Below, in pieces: positions 1 through 8,755 of a stretch of DNA of 64,000 nucleotides. The notes beneath the pieces were generated by a model, which saw only the letters and a list, made by a program, of their open reading frames with translations, was not told the DNA's origin and did not search any database. The stretch's first letter is position 1. Each line of letters starts with the position of its first letter. Made by a program: the position numbers and the translations under genes. The stretch is from assembly GCA_018101195.1 (NCBI GenBank), contig JACDQH010000004.1:1-64000 (forward strand), given 5' to 3'. The stretch comes from Rickettsiaceae bacterium H1 (lineage in GTDB: Bacteria > Pseudomonadota > Alphaproteobacteria > Rickettsiales > Anaplasmataceae).

Positions 1-231
1 GTTCCGGCAGTCGGTGCTATCGTTATTTCCGTTTTAAGTGAAACGACGAACTTAATCGGAAAAAAGCCTTTTACGGAAAATAAAATCGCTATTATTACGG
101 TTTCGTGCCTTGCTGCCGCTGCGGTAACTATTGTCGCTCTCGGCTCGGCAATCGCGGCAATCAAAGCTAAAACGCAAATCGATGCCGTTAAAGCCGAAAG
201 CCAAGTATTGCCTAAGACTTGTTTATCCTGA
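1..231 (+). CDS. Ankyrin-family protein, 3' end only
   Basis: This is the last 76 codons of a gene whose start lies outside the window; the reading frame is open from base 1 to a TGA at 229-231. The sequence is almost identical to the C-terminal tails of the two complete ankyrin genes that follow: two hydrophobic segments separated by a short loop ending in KPFTENK. The tail probably anchors the protein in a membrane. The last residues differ from the other copies (ending LPKTCLS). It is the leftmost visible member of a tandem array. No ankyrin repeats fall within the part that can be seen, so the family call rests on the paralogues. Confidence 0.8.
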   Translation, partial: VPAVGAIVISVLSETTNLIGKKPFTENKIAIITVSCLAAAAVTIVALGSAIAAIKAKTQIDAVKAESQVLPKTCLS

Positions 232-306
232 ATAAATTTTTTAAATTATCTCTTCTTATCGATTTAAAACGTTGCATACTTTTTCATTCATAATACCTCC
301 GTTCTG

Positions 307-402
307 TCACCGAATTTTATTCCCGATTTCGAATTTTTTTTCTAATTCGGCAAAATTTACTTTGCTTTTTATTTGCGTGGTAATGCTTTTTCGTTTTGAC
401 AT
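307..402 (-). pseudogene. Captured ileS 5' fragment, 31-codon open frame
   Basis: On the minus strand ATG at 402-400 opens a 31-codon frame ending in TGA at 309-307. Its product begins MSKRKSITTQ and contains SKVNFAELEK, which aligns with SEVNFAELEK near the start of the intact IleS at 3631. The match ends after about 25 residues. The frame is kept in this copy but broken by an indel in the copy at 1600-1680 and by a deletion near 2750-2800. It is most likely a passive fragment carried along by duplication; whether it is translated is unknown. Confidence 0.6.
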
Positions 403-447
403 TTTAACGATAAACTGGGCAATGAAAAATCCGATCCAAATTAGATC

Positions 448-477
448 TTGAAAAAATTAACTATTTTTTTTTATAAT
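448..477 (+). promoter_or_regulatory. Candidate promoter of ankyrin gene at 503
   Basis: TTGAAA at 448-453 and TATAAT at 472-477 are separated by 18 bases, in a sigma-70-like arrangement. The element occurs at the same place upstream of the other ankyrin copies (1709-1736, 2839-2866, and inverted at 3556-3583). Conservation between copies comes mostly from shared ancestry, so it is only supporting evidence. Confidence 0.5.
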
Positions 478-502
478 TAATTACGATTAATCAAAAAAAG
501 CT

Positions 503-1471
503 ATGGCAAGCAAATTAGTTCTGGCGGCACAAAAAAATGAAATAAGCTTAGAAAAATTTAAGGATTTAATTCGGGATAAAACAAATACGGAAGAAGACAA
601 AGTTAAGGCTTTGCATATTTCGGCAGATAAGGGAAATGAGGAATTCGTCGAAGCATTGATTGATGCTGATGTCGATGTTGATGCACAAACCAAAGAAGGT
701 GTAACCGCTTTAATGTTTGCGGCAGATAATAAGCATAAGGAAGTTGTCGAAAGATTAATTAGTGCGGGTGCCAATGTTGATGCACAAACAACCGAAAAAG
801 GTATAACCGCTTTAATGTTGGCGGCAGAAAACGGGCATACGGAAATTGTCGAAAGATTAATTAGTGCGGGTGCCAATGTTGATTTAAAGAATAGCACAGG
901 TTGGAGCGCTTTATGGTTGGCGGCATGTAACGGGCGTACGGAAATTGTCGAGCAATTACTTCAAGGAAATGCCGATGTTAACGCACAAACCGAAGAAGGT
1001 TCAACCCCTTTAATCGCGGCGGCAGAAAAGGGGCATATGGGAATTGTCAAGCTATTACTTAATGGAAAAGGTATCGATATTAACGTAAAAGATCGTAACG
1101 GTAAAACGGCTTACGATTTGGCAAATAATGAAATTAAAGCATTAATAATAAATAAATTTCCCGAACTCAAAGGACGTGCTTATAAAAAAGAAATAGAACG
1201 AGGGGCAAAAATTGCCCTTCCGGTAGCTATGGTTCCGGCAATCGGTGCTATAGTTATTTCCGTTTTAAGTGAAACGACGAACTTAATCGGAAACAAGCCT
1301 TTTACGGAAAATAAAATCGCTATTATTACGGTTTCGTGCCTTGCTGCCGCTGCGGTAATTATTGTCGCTCTCGGCCCGGCAATAGCGGCGATCAAAATTA
1401 AAACGCAAATCGATGCCGTTAAAGCCGAAAGCCAAGCATCGCCCGATAAGGCGGCTGTTCATACTGAATAA
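503..1471 (+). CDS. Ankyrin repeat protein with two-helix membrane tail
   Basis: The 322-residue product has about five or six ankyrin repeats (roughly residues 30-205; repeated motifs such as TALMFAA, TEIVERLI, GANVD). A basic linker follows, then two hydrophobic segments near residues 232-254 and 272-297, and a polar tail. Ankyrin repeats bind other proteins. In Rickettsiales such genes often encode host-interacting effectors, but no target can be read here. No signal peptide is seen; the tail suggests membrane insertion. The start ATG fits the start of the paralogue at 1766. The last 150 residues are nearly the same as in neighbouring copies, while the repeat region differs more. It stands in a tandem array. 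Confidence 0.88.
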   Translation: MASKLVLAAQKNEISLEKFKDLIRDKTNTEEDKVKALHISADKGNEEFVEALIDADVDVDAQTKEGVTALMFAADNKHKEVVERLISAGANVDAQTTEKGITALMLAAENGHTEIVERLISAGANVDLKNSTGWSALWLAACNGRTEIVEQLLQGNADVNAQTEEGSTPLIAAAEKGHMGIVKLLLNGKGIDINVKDRNGKTAYDLANNEIKALIINKFPELKGRAYKKEIERGAKIALPVAMVPAIGAIVISVLSETTNLIGNKPFTENKIAIITVSCLAAAAVIIVALGPAIAAIKIKTQIDAVKAESQASPDKAAVHTE

Positions 1472-1765
1472 ATTTTTTAAATTATCTCTTCTTATCGATT
1501 TAAAACGTTGCATACTTTTTTATTGGTAATACCTTTTATTCTACCCTGAAAAATATCATTTCTACTCTCGGTAACTTTATTCCCGATTCTAAAATTTCTT
1601 TTTCTAATTCGGCAAAATTTACTTCGCTTTTTATTTGCGAGTAATGCTTTTTCGTTTTGACATTTTAACGATAAACGGGGCAATGAAAAATCCGATCCGA
1701 ATTAAAGCTTGACAAATTAACTATTTTTTTTACAATTAATTAAAGAAAATAATAAAAGGAAAGTT
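1472..1765. repeat. Spacer repeat, copy 2: ank 3' flank plus inverted ileS leader
   Basis: This is the second copy of the module seen at 232-502. The minus-strand ileS-like segment (about 1590-1665) still shows the codons for VNFAELEKE, but one base is missing early in it, so the frame opened by its ATG stops after about ten codons. The region ends with the promoter and ribosome binding site (AAGGAAAG) of the next ankyrin gene. Confidence 0.85.
1709..1736 (+). promoter_or_regulatory. Candidate promoter of ankyrin gene at 1766
   Basis: A perfect TTGACA (1709-1714) is followed after 16 bases by TACAAT (1731-1736), about 30 bases before the start codon. This is the best-formed promoter in the array. 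Confidence 0.6.
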
Positions 1766-2617
1766 ATGGAAGGTAAATTAGTTGCGGCGGTAGAAAAAAA
1801 AGGCCGAATAGACTTAGGAGAATTTGAGGAACTTATTCGATCGGAAACAGATCGGGGAAAAAAAATTGAAGCTTTGTGTAAAGCGGCAGAGAAGGGACAT
1901 AAAGAATTCGTCGAAGCATTGATGATTGATGCGGGTGTCGGTGTTGATGGACGAAAGCGTGGTTGGACTGCTTTAATGTATGCGGCAAGGGAAGGGCATA
2001 GTGATATTGCCGAGCTATTAATTGAAAAACATGCCGATGTTAATGCAAAAGATAGATCGGGTCGGAGCCCTTTATGGTTGGCGGCACATAACGGGAATGA
2101 AAAAATTGTCGAGCAATTACTTCAAGGAAATGCCTATGTTAACGCACAAACCGAAGAAGGTTCAACCCCTTTAATCCAGGCGGCAGAAAAGGGACATAAG
2201 GGAGTTGTCAATCTATTACTTAATGCAAAAGGTATCGATATTAACGTAAAAGATCGTAACGGTAAAACGGCTTACGATTTGGCAAATAATGAAATTAAAG
2301 CATTAATAATAAATAAATTTCCCGAAATCAAAGGACGTGTTTATAAAAAAGAAATAAAACTAGGAGCAAAAATTGCCGTTCCGGTAGCTGCCGTTCCGGC
2401 AGTCGGTGCTATCGTTATTTCCGTTTTAAGTGAAACGACGAACTTAATCGGAAAAAAGCCTTTTACGGAAAATAAAATCGCTATTATTACGGTTTCGTGC
2501 CTTGCTGCCGCTGCGGTAATTATTGTCGCTCTCGGCCCGGTAATAGCGGCAATCAAAGCTAAAACGCAAATCGATGCCGTTAAAGCCGAAAACCCCCAAG
2601 CATCGCTCGGTAAATGA
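1766..2617 (+). CDS. Ankyrin repeat protein with two-helix membrane tail
   Basis: The 283-residue product is a paralogue of the protein at 503 with about one ankyrin repeat fewer. Repeats span roughly residues 30-170 (GWTALMYAA, SPLWLAAHNG, TPLIQAA). The basic linker and two hydrophobic segments are almost unchanged from the neighbour. A good ribosome binding site (AAGGAAAG) lies before the ATG. The difference in repeat number, next to near-identical ends, suggests recombination between copies. The partner and role are unknown; a host-directed or envelope-anchored protein is possible by analogy with Rickettsiales ankyrin proteins. Confidence 0.88.
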   Translation: MEGKLVAAVEKKGRIDLGEFEELIRSETDRGKKIEALCKAAEKGHKEFVEALMIDAGVGVDGRKRGWTALMYAAREGHSDIAELLIEKHADVNAKDRSGRSPLWLAAHNGNEKIVEQLLQGNAYVNAQTEEGSTPLIQAAEKGHKGVVNLLLNAKGIDINVKDRNGKTAYDLANNEIKALIINKFPEIKGRVYKKEIKLGAKIAVPVAAVPAVGAIVISVLSETTNLIGKKPFTENKIAIITVSCLAAAAVIIVALGPVIAAIKAKTQIDAVKAENPQASLGK

Positions 2618-2895
2618 TTTATCCTGAATAAATTTTTTAAATTATCTCTTCTTATCGATTTAAAACGTTGCATACTTTTTTATTGGTAATACCTCCGTTC
2701 TATCCCCGAAGATATGGTTTTTACTCTCGGTAACTTTATTCCCGATTCTAAAATCGCTTTTTATTTGCGAGTAATGCTTTTTCGTTTTGACATTTTAACG
2801 ATAAACGGGGCAATGAAAAATCCGATCCGAATTAGCGTTTGGAAAATTAACTATTTTTTTTATAATTAATTAGGAAAAATAATAAAAAGAAAGCT
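2618..2895. repeat. Spacer repeat, copy 3, with shortened ileS leader
   Basis: This third copy of the spacer module has lost about 30 bases of the ileS-like segment (the part encoding VNFAELEKE). The rest, including the ankyrin promoter (2839-2866), is well kept. Its right half is the left arm of an inverted repeat whose other arm is the authentic ileS upstream region at 3527-3690. Confidence 0.82.
2839..2866 (+). promoter_or_regulatory. Candidate promoter of truncated ankyrin gene at 2896
   Basis: TTGGAA (2839-2844) and TATAAT (2861-2866) lie 16 bases apart. The arrangement is the same as in the other array copies. Confidence 0.45.
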
Positions 2896-3102
2896 ATGGA
2901 AAATGAATTACAAGAAAATGCCCGTGTTAATGAATCGGATGATGAAGGTAAAATTGCTTTAGCGGCATATAACGGGCATATTGGAGTTGTCAAGAGATTA
3001 ATTGAAAAAAAGGCCGATGTTAACGCATAAGCTAATAAAGAAAGAGCTGCCAATACGAAGCTATTAATTAATTCGGGTGGTGCCGATGTTGTTACAGTAT
3101 GA
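2896..3102 (+). pseudogene. Truncated ankyrin gene (plus-strand copy)
   Basis: ATG at 2896 opens only 44 codons, covering one ankyrin repeat (KIALAAYNGHIGVVKRLIEK), before TAA at 3028-3030. Ankyrin-like coding (KLLINSGGADV) continues past the stop to about 3090, then runs head-on into the minus-strand copy. No membrane tail remains on this side. The promoter and start region are intact, so a short 44-residue peptide could still be made, but the gene is clearly a remnant of the array. Confidence 0.75.
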
Positions 3103-3526
3103 CCGTTTCGTAACGCACGCATTAAAGCGGTTACACCTTTGTTAGTTTTTGCATTAACATTGAATATCTTTTTCATTAAGTAATAACTTGACAACTCCAA
3201 TATGCCCGTTTTCTGCCGCAAAGATTAAAGGGGTTGTACCTTAGTTAGTTTGTGCATTAACATTGGCATCTCGTTCAATTAATATATTGACAATTTCCGT
3301 ATGCCCATGACGCAGACATTAAAGCGGTCCAACCTTCCGTGCTCTCTAAATTAACACCGGCACCCCCATTAATTAATGCCTTGACGAATTTCTCATTTCC
3401 CCTATCTGCCGCAAAACACAAAGCTTCAATTTTTTATTCCTTATCCGTTTCATTCCAAATTAAATCCTTAAATTCTTCCAAGCTTGCTTTATTTTCTCGT
3501 ACTGCCAGAACTAATTCGCCTCCCAT
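3100..3526 (-). pseudogene. Degenerate ankyrin gene, divergent from ileS
   Basis: On the minus strand ATG at 3526-3524 begins a product starting MGGELVLAVRENKASLEEF, clearly related to the start of the protein at 503. A TAA appears after about 30 codons. Ankyrin coding then resumes (KIEALCFAADRGNEKFVKAL), suffers at least one frameshift near 3310 and another stop near 3240, and ends without a membrane tail near 3100. Its promoter would be the inverted element at 3556-3583, back to back with ileS. This may be the ancestral position of the array, since only here is the linked ileS complete. Confidence 0.75.
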
Positions 3527-3700
3527 CGCTTTCCTTTTATTATTTTTCCTAATTAATTATAAAAAAAATAGTTAATTTTCCAAACGCTAATTCGGATTGA
3601 ATTTTTTATTACCCCGTTTATCATTAAAATATGAAAATGAAAAAGCACTACCCCCAAACAAAAAGCGAAGTAAATTTTGCCGAATTAGAAAAAGAAATTT
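3527..3700. repeat. Right arm of inverted repeat: ank/ileS divergent region
   Basis: This segment holds the shared upstream region of the minus-strand ankyrin remnant and ileS, plus the first codons of ileS. Its reverse complement matches 2740-2895 closely, including the stretch AATTAACTATTTTTTTTATA and the ileS-leader bases. It also matches the spacers at 232-502 and 1472-1765. Confidence 0.85.
3556..3583 (-). promoter_or_regulatory. Candidate promoter of minus-strand ankyrin remnant
   Basis: Read on the minus strand, TTGGAA (3583-3578) and TATAAT (3561-3556) are 16 bases apart. The element is identical in form to the one at 2839-2866. Confidence 0.45.
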
Positions 3701-6700
3701 TGGAATTTTGGGAACAAGATAAAAGTTTTACAAAATCAATTGATAGTAGAACAAATAAAGAATTCGTTTTTTACGACGGTCCTCCTTTTGCGAACGGTTT
3801 GCCTCATCACGGCCATTTGTTAACCGGTTTTATAAAAGATGCTTTTGCCCGTTACCAAACGATGATGGGAAAAAAAGTAGAGCGAAGATTCGGTTGGGAT
3901 TGTCACGGTTTACCGGCAGAAATTGGAGCGGAAAAAGAATCGGGAATTTCCGGCCGTGCTGCTATTGAAAAATTCGGTATTGCAAAATTTAACGATATTT
4001 GTCGTAAATCGGTGATGAAATTTGCTGATCAATGGCAAAATTATGTCACTCGTCAAGCCAGATGGGTAAATTTTCATAACGATTATAAAACCATGGACAT
4101 CTCGTTTATGGAATCCGTCATTTGGGGATTTAAACAGCTTTATGAAAAAGGTTTGATATATAAGTCGATGCGCGTTATGCCTTACAGTTGGGCATGTGAA
4201 ACTCCGCTATCCAATTTTGAAACGAAAATGGATAATGCTTATCGAAAAAAAACAAGCAAAGCCATTACCGTTGTTTTCGAATTATTAACTCCCGTCGAAT
4301 CTTTACCCGGTAAATCGATGAAAGTTTTAGCTTGGACGACTACTCCTTGGACCTTACCGAGCAATTTGATATTGGCAATAGGAAAAGACGTAAAATACGG
4401 AGCGGTAACGTTAGATAACGGCCGGTGTTATGTTGCTGCTTGTAATTACCTAAAGTCGAATTATCAAGATAAGGAAATTTTTGAAATTCCCCGTGATCAA
4501 TTAATCGGAAAAAAATATAAGCCGTTATTTAATTATTTTGCGGATAACAAAAATTCGTTCGTAATTTTAAGTGCCGATTTCGTATTGGAAGAAGAAGGTA
4601 CGGGAATAGTACATGTCGCTCCTGGCTTCGGTGAAGACGATTTTGCATTATGTAAAAAGCATGAAGTACCTGTGGTTTGTCCAGTAGATAACACGGGAAA
4701 ATTTACTGACGAAGTACCGGATTTTGTCGGAATGCAAGTTTTTGCGGCAAACGACGAAATTATAAAATATTTGAAAAAACAAGATTCGTGGGTAAAAACC
4801 GAACAGTATATACATAATTATCCCCATTGTTGGCGTACCGATACTCCTTTAATTTATAAAGCGATATCCTCTTGGTACGTTAAGGTTACCGCTTTTAAAG
4901 AGCGGATGATTGAGGTAAATAAGGAAATAAATTGGATACCGAATCATATTCGCAACGGTCAATTCGGTAAATGGCTTGAAGGAGCACGAGATTGGTCGAT
5001 ATCGCGTAATAGATTTTGGGGCACTCCCATACCGATTTGGCAATCCGATAATCCAAAATACCCAAGAATCGACGTTTACGGATCTATCGCCACACTGGAA
5101 AAAGATTTCGGTGTCAAAATTAAGGATTTGCATAGGCCTTACATCGATGGATTAACCCGTCCCAATCCTGACGACCCGACGGGAAAATCAAAAATGAGGC
5201 GTGTAGAAGACGTCTTGGATTGTTGGTTCGAATCCGGTTCCATGCCTTACGGCCAGGTTCATTATCCGTTTGAAAACAAAGAAAGGTTTGAAAATAATTT
5301 TCCTGCAGATTTTATCACCGAATATGTTTCGCAAACACGCGGTTGGTTTTATACTTTGGTCGTATTATCGACGGCATTATTTGATCGCCCCCCATTTAAA
5401 AATTGCATATGCCATGGCATCGTACTCGATACTCGAGGGCAAAAACTATCAAAACGCTTAAATAATTATGCCGACCCTACAGAATTGTTCGATAAATACG
5501 GATCGGACGCACTTCGTTTTCTTATGTTATCGGATTCAGTGGTATCGGGCGGAGATTTATTACTTGATAAAGAAGGTAATATGGTTCGCGATACTTTGCG
5601 TTTGGTAATAAAACCCATATGGAATGCCTATCATTTTTTTACCATATATGCTAATGCCGACGGTATTGAAGCTAAATATGATACTTCTTCGGAAAATTTA
5701 CTCGACAGATATATACTTGCCAAATGTTATCAAACGATTAGCCGGATAAAATCCGCATTCGATGCTTACGATACGACCCGAGCTTGTAAAAACATTATAG
5801 ATTTTTTCGATGCGTTAAACAATTGGTATATCAGGCGTAGCAGAGACAGGTTTTGGCAGTCCGGCTACAATTCCGATAAACAATGTGCTTACGACACTCT
5901 ATATGTAATTTTTCATTTGACATGTAGAGCCGCCGCGCCATTATTACCGTTATTAACGGAAAAGATCTGGCTTGGAATTGACAATAAAACTTCTGTTCAT
6001 TTGGAAAATTTTCCAAAATGTCCGGAATTTAATGACGAATTAATTGATAATATGGATAAGGTCAGGGATTTATGTAACGCTGCCTTATCGATACGTAACA
6101 AGTACAACATACGAATAAGGCAACCATTAAGTAAAATTATTATATTTGGAGAAAAGATAAATATAATTAATAATAATATGAATATTAACTTAATAAAAAA
6201 TGAAGTCAATGTAAAGAATGTTGAATTTAATAATAATATTAAATTAATTGCAAAATTTATTTTAAAATTAAATTTTCCGGCATTAGGAAAAAGATTACCA
6301 CAAAAAGTAAAAGAAATCGGTAAGCTGGCAAAACAAGGAAAATGGCATAAAAATAATAAAGGTGAAATCCAAGTGGGCGAAGTTATTCTTTATCCTGAAG
6401 AAGGAAAATTACTGTTACGATCCAATGTTAAAAACACTCAAACGTTAAGCATGAACGATGTGGCACTGGAACTTGATACTAATATTACCGAAGAATTAAC
6501 AATCGAGGGAATTGCTCGCGATATAGTGCGTTTTATTCAACAAGCACGTAAAGAAGCAAATTTGCATATTACCGATAAAATAGAACTTACTTTGGAAACA
6601 AGTAACGAAAAATATAAACAAGCAATAACGAAATGGGACGAATATATAAAAGAGGAAACTTTGGCAAACAGTATAGATATAGGAAAAACTGACGATTCCA

Positions 6701-6759
6701 AGTTAAAATTTAATCCTATTCCCGAATTTAGCATAGGCTTTAATAAGATTGACGCTTAA
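3631..6759 (+). CDS. ileS: Isoleucyl-tRNA synthetase
   Basis: This enzyme charges tRNA-Ile with isoleucine in the cytoplasm. The 1042-residue length fits the long, eukaryote-like class of IleS known from Rickettsiales rather than the about 940-residue common bacterial form. The class I signatures are present: HHGH (residues 59-62) within PFANGLPHHGHLLTG, and KLSKR (605-609) as the KMSKS-type loop. The editing domain and the C-terminal anticodon-binding region follow in the expected order. The start ATG is that of the longest frame; its first codons and upstream DNA have been copied several times into the ankyrin array to the left. It converges on lepA with only 8 bases between them. Confidence 0.97.
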   Translation: MKMKKHYPQTKSEVNFAELEKEILEFWEQDKSFTKSIDSRTNKEFVFYDGPPFANGLPHHGHLLTGFIKDAFARYQTMMGKKVERRFGWDCHGLPAEIGAEKESGISGRAAIEKFGIAKFNDICRKSVMKFADQWQNYVTRQARWVNFHNDYKTMDISFMESVIWGFKQLYEKGLIYKSMRVMPYSWACETPLSNFETKMDNAYRKKTSKAITVVFELLTPVESLPGKSMKVLAWTTTPWTLPSNLILAIGKDVKYGAVTLDNGRCYVAACNYLKSNYQDKEIFEIPRDQLIGKKYKPLFNYFADNKNSFVILSADFVLEEEGTGIVHVAPGFGEDDFALCKKHEVPVVCPVDNTGKFTDEVPDFVGMQVFAANDEIIKYLKKQDSWVKTEQYIHNYPHCWRTDTPLIYKAISSWYVKVTAFKERMIEVNKEINWIPNHIRNGQFGKWLEGARDWSISRNRFWGTPIPIWQSDNPKYPRIDVYGSIATLEKDFGVKIKDLHRPYIDGLTRPNPDDPTGKSKMRRVEDVLDCWFESGSMPYGQVHYPFENKERFENNFPADFITEYVSQTRGWFYTLVVLSTALFDRPPFKNCICHGIVLDTRGQKLSKRLNNYADPTELFDKYGSDALRFLMLSDSVVSGGDLLLDKEGNMVRDTLRLVIKPIWNAYHFFTIYANADGIEAKYDTSSENLLDRYILAKCYQTISRIKSAFDAYDTTRACKNIIDFFDALNNWYIRRSRDRFWQSGYNSDKQCAYDTLYVIFHLTCRAAAPLLPLLTEKIWLGIDNKTSVHLENFPKCPEFNDELIDNMDKVRDLCNAALSIRNKYNIRIRQPLSKIIIFGEKINIINNNMNINLIKNEVNVKNVEFNNNIKLIAKFILKLNFPALGKRLPQKVKEIGKLAKQGKWHKNNKGEIQVGEVILYPEEGKLLLRSNVKNTQTLSMNDVALELDTNITEELTIEGIARDIVRFIQQARKEANLHITDKIELTLETSNEKYKQAITKWDEYIKEETLANSIDIGKTDDSKLKFNPIPEFSIGFNKIDA

Positions 6760-6767
6760 TATCTCGC

Positions 6768-8561
6768 TTAATTATCTCTGATTTTTAGTGCTTCGATAAA
6801 TGCATTCTTCGGAATATTTACTTTTCCTATCGAATGCATTCTTTTTTTTCCTTTCTTTTGTTTTTCCAGTAATTTCATTTTTCGTGTTACGTCCCCGCCA
6901 TATAGCTTTGCCGTAACGTCTTTACGATAAGGTTGAATCGTTTCCCGAGCAATTATTTTTCCTCCGATCGCAGCTTGTAAAGCAATTTTATATTGTTGAC
7001 GAGGAACGATATCTTTCAATCTTTTGCATATCTCCCTACCCCGTGCTTCGGCATTATCTTTATAAATTATGCAAGATAAAGGATCCAAAGCATCACCGTT
7101 TACCAAAATACTCATCTTAACCAATCGGCTTTTGCGGTACTCGCATATTTCCCAATCACAACTGGCGTATCCCCTGGTCATAGATTTCAATCGATCGTAA
7201 AAATCAAATACTACCTCTGCAAGGGGCAATTTATAGATTATTACCGCTCTGGTATCGCTATAATTTAATTCTTGTTGTTCACCCCGCTTATCGGTACATA
7301 ATTGAAGAACTTGCCCGACATAATCGGCAGGTAACATTACAGTAGTTTGCACCCAAGGTTCCTCCGTATAATTTATATGAATCGGGTCTGGCATATCGAC
7401 GGGATTATGGAGTTCCAGCATTTTTCCTTTATGAGTATAAATCTTATATATTACGCTGGGTGCTGTCGTAATTAATTCCAAATTAAATTCGCGATCCAAC
7501 CTTTCTTGTATGATCTCCAAATGAAGCATACCTAAAAATCCACAGCGGAATCCGTAACCTAAAGCTCCGGAAGATTCGGCATCGAAAGTAAAGCTGGAAT
7601 CGTTTAAATGTAATTTTTCCAAACTTTCTTTCAGAACAGGAAATTCTCCCGCATCGGTAGGGAACAAACCGCAAAATACCACCGGTTTAATCGGTTTAAA
7701 ACCAGGTAACGGTTCTTTACACGGATTTTTATCCTCGGTGATCGTATCCCCTACTTTGCAATCTGCCACTTTTTTTATCCCAGAAGTAATAAAACCTATT
7801 TCTCCCGTCGAAAGTTCTTCGACATATTCTTTTTTCGGAGTGAAAATACCGATTTTTTCTACCATGTAAAATGAATTTGTCGAGACCATTTTAATTTTCA
7901 TATTTTTGGCAATTTTGCCGTTTTTTACTCGGATTAAAATTATCACTCCCAGGTAAGTATCATACCAACTGTCGATTAACAAAGCTTCTAGAGGCTTATT
8001 TATTTCCCCTTTAGGAATCGGTAATTGACGAACGATTGCTTCAAGTACGTTTTTGATTCTTAATCCGGTTTTAGCCGATATCTCGATAGCATTTTTCGTT
8101 TCGATTCCGATTACTTCTTTTATCTGTTCTTTTATTCTCGTCGGATCGGCAGCAGGTAAATCCACTTTATTTAACACAGGAATAATTTCATGATCGTTAT
8201 CTATAGCTTTATATACGTTGGCCAAAGTTTGTGCTTCCACACCTTGGCTGGCATCGACGACTAAAAGAGATCCTTCGCAAGCGGCCAAACTGCGGCTTAC
8301 TTCGTATGAAAAATCTACGTGCCCCGGGGTGTCGATAAGATTTAAATAATATGTTTTGCTGTCTTTTGCGACATATTTTAATCTGACGGTTTGTGCTTTT
8401 ATCGTAATTCCGCGCTCTCTTTCTATTTCCATAGAGTCGAGCATTTGCTCGAAAATCTCTCTTTTTTCCAAGCCCTGACATTCTTCGATTAAACGATCGG
8501 CCAAAGTGGATTTACCATGATCTATATGGGCGATAATGGAAAAATTTCTTATTTGTTGCAC
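6768..8561 (-). CDS. lepA: Elongation factor 4 (LepA), translational GTPase
   Basis: This ribosome-associated GTPase acts on stalled or mistranslocated ribosomes. The 597-residue protein has the G1 motif AHIDHGKST (residues 11-19), G3 DTPGHVDF (from 77) and G4 NKVD. The LepA-specific C-terminal domain ends with the usual basic stretch ([18 protein letters not shown]). The length is normal for the family, and the start fits the universal N-terminus [12 protein letters not shown]. It converges with ileS and diverges from the orphan gene at 8756. Confidence 0.97.
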   Translation of the reverse strand: MQQIRNFSIIAHIDHGKSTLADRLIEECQGLEKREIFEQMLDSMEIERERGITIKAQTVRLKYVAKDSKTYYLNLIDTPGHVDFSYEVSRSLAACEGSLLVVDASQGVEAQTLANVYKAIDNDHEIIPVLNKVDLPAADPTRIKEQIKEVIGIETKNAIEISAKTGLRIKNVLEAIVRQLPIPKGEINKPLEALLIDSWYDTYLGVIILIRVKNGKIAKNMKIKMVSTNSFYMVEKIGIFTPKKEYVEELSTGEIGFITSGIKKVADCKVGDTITEDKNPCKEPLPGFKPIKPVVFCGLFPTDAGEFPVLKESLEKLHLNDSSFTFDAESSGALGYGFRCGFLGMLHLEIIQERLDREFNLELITTAPSVIYKIYTHKGKMLELHNPVDMPDPIHINYTEEPWVQTTVMLPADYVGQVLQLCTDKRGEQQELNYSDTRAVIIYKLPLAEVVFDFYDRLKSMTRGYASCDWEICEYRKSRLVKMSILVNGDALDPLSCIIYKDNAEARGREICKRLKDIVPRQQYKIALQAAIGGKIIARETIQPYRKDVTAKLYGGDVTRKMKLLEKQKKGKKRMHSIGKVNIPKNAFIEALKIRDN

Positions 8562-8755
8562 GTATGATTATCGATGTGACAATTAGAATAATAAGTTTTT
8601 TATTCTATATGTAAAGATTTGTTAAAATACTATCTAATTTTGCAATTTATAACTTTTATAATAATTTAAAATAAAAATAAATATGTTATAAGTAGTATTA
8701 ACAATATATTTAATAAAAACATGCAAGCAAAAAATGAAAAAAAACACCCGGAATA

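Larger units (their letters stand above)
232..502. repeat. Spacer repeat, copy 1: ank 3' flank plus inverted ileS leader
   Basis: This spacer between two ankyrin genes recurs, with changes, at 1472-1765 and 2618-2895. Its left part (TTAAATTATCTCTTCTTATC onward) is a conserved 3' flank of the ankyrin genes. Its right part, read on the minus strand, matches the first codons and upstream region of the real ileS at about 3527-3700. The right end supplies the promoter for the next ankyrin gene. It appears to have been copied as one unit with the ankyrin gene. Confidence 0.85.

Noticed and set aside
487-897. 136-codon minus-strand frame opposite the first ankyrin gene
   Set aside because: It is a shadow produced by the repetitive ankyrin codons; the plus strand has clear ankyrin coding and a promoter.
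1283-1683. Minus-strand frames beginning MQRFKSIRRDN and MPRLSLKCQ
   Set aside because: They run through the ankyrin 3' flank and the broken ileS leader copy; they are by-products of the repeated spacer.
232-3600. CRISPR array or insertion sequence as the cause of the repeats
   Set aside because: The repeats are long, unequal and contain recognisable ankyrin and ileS pieces; there are no short regular repeats, spacers, transposase or terminal inverted repeats.
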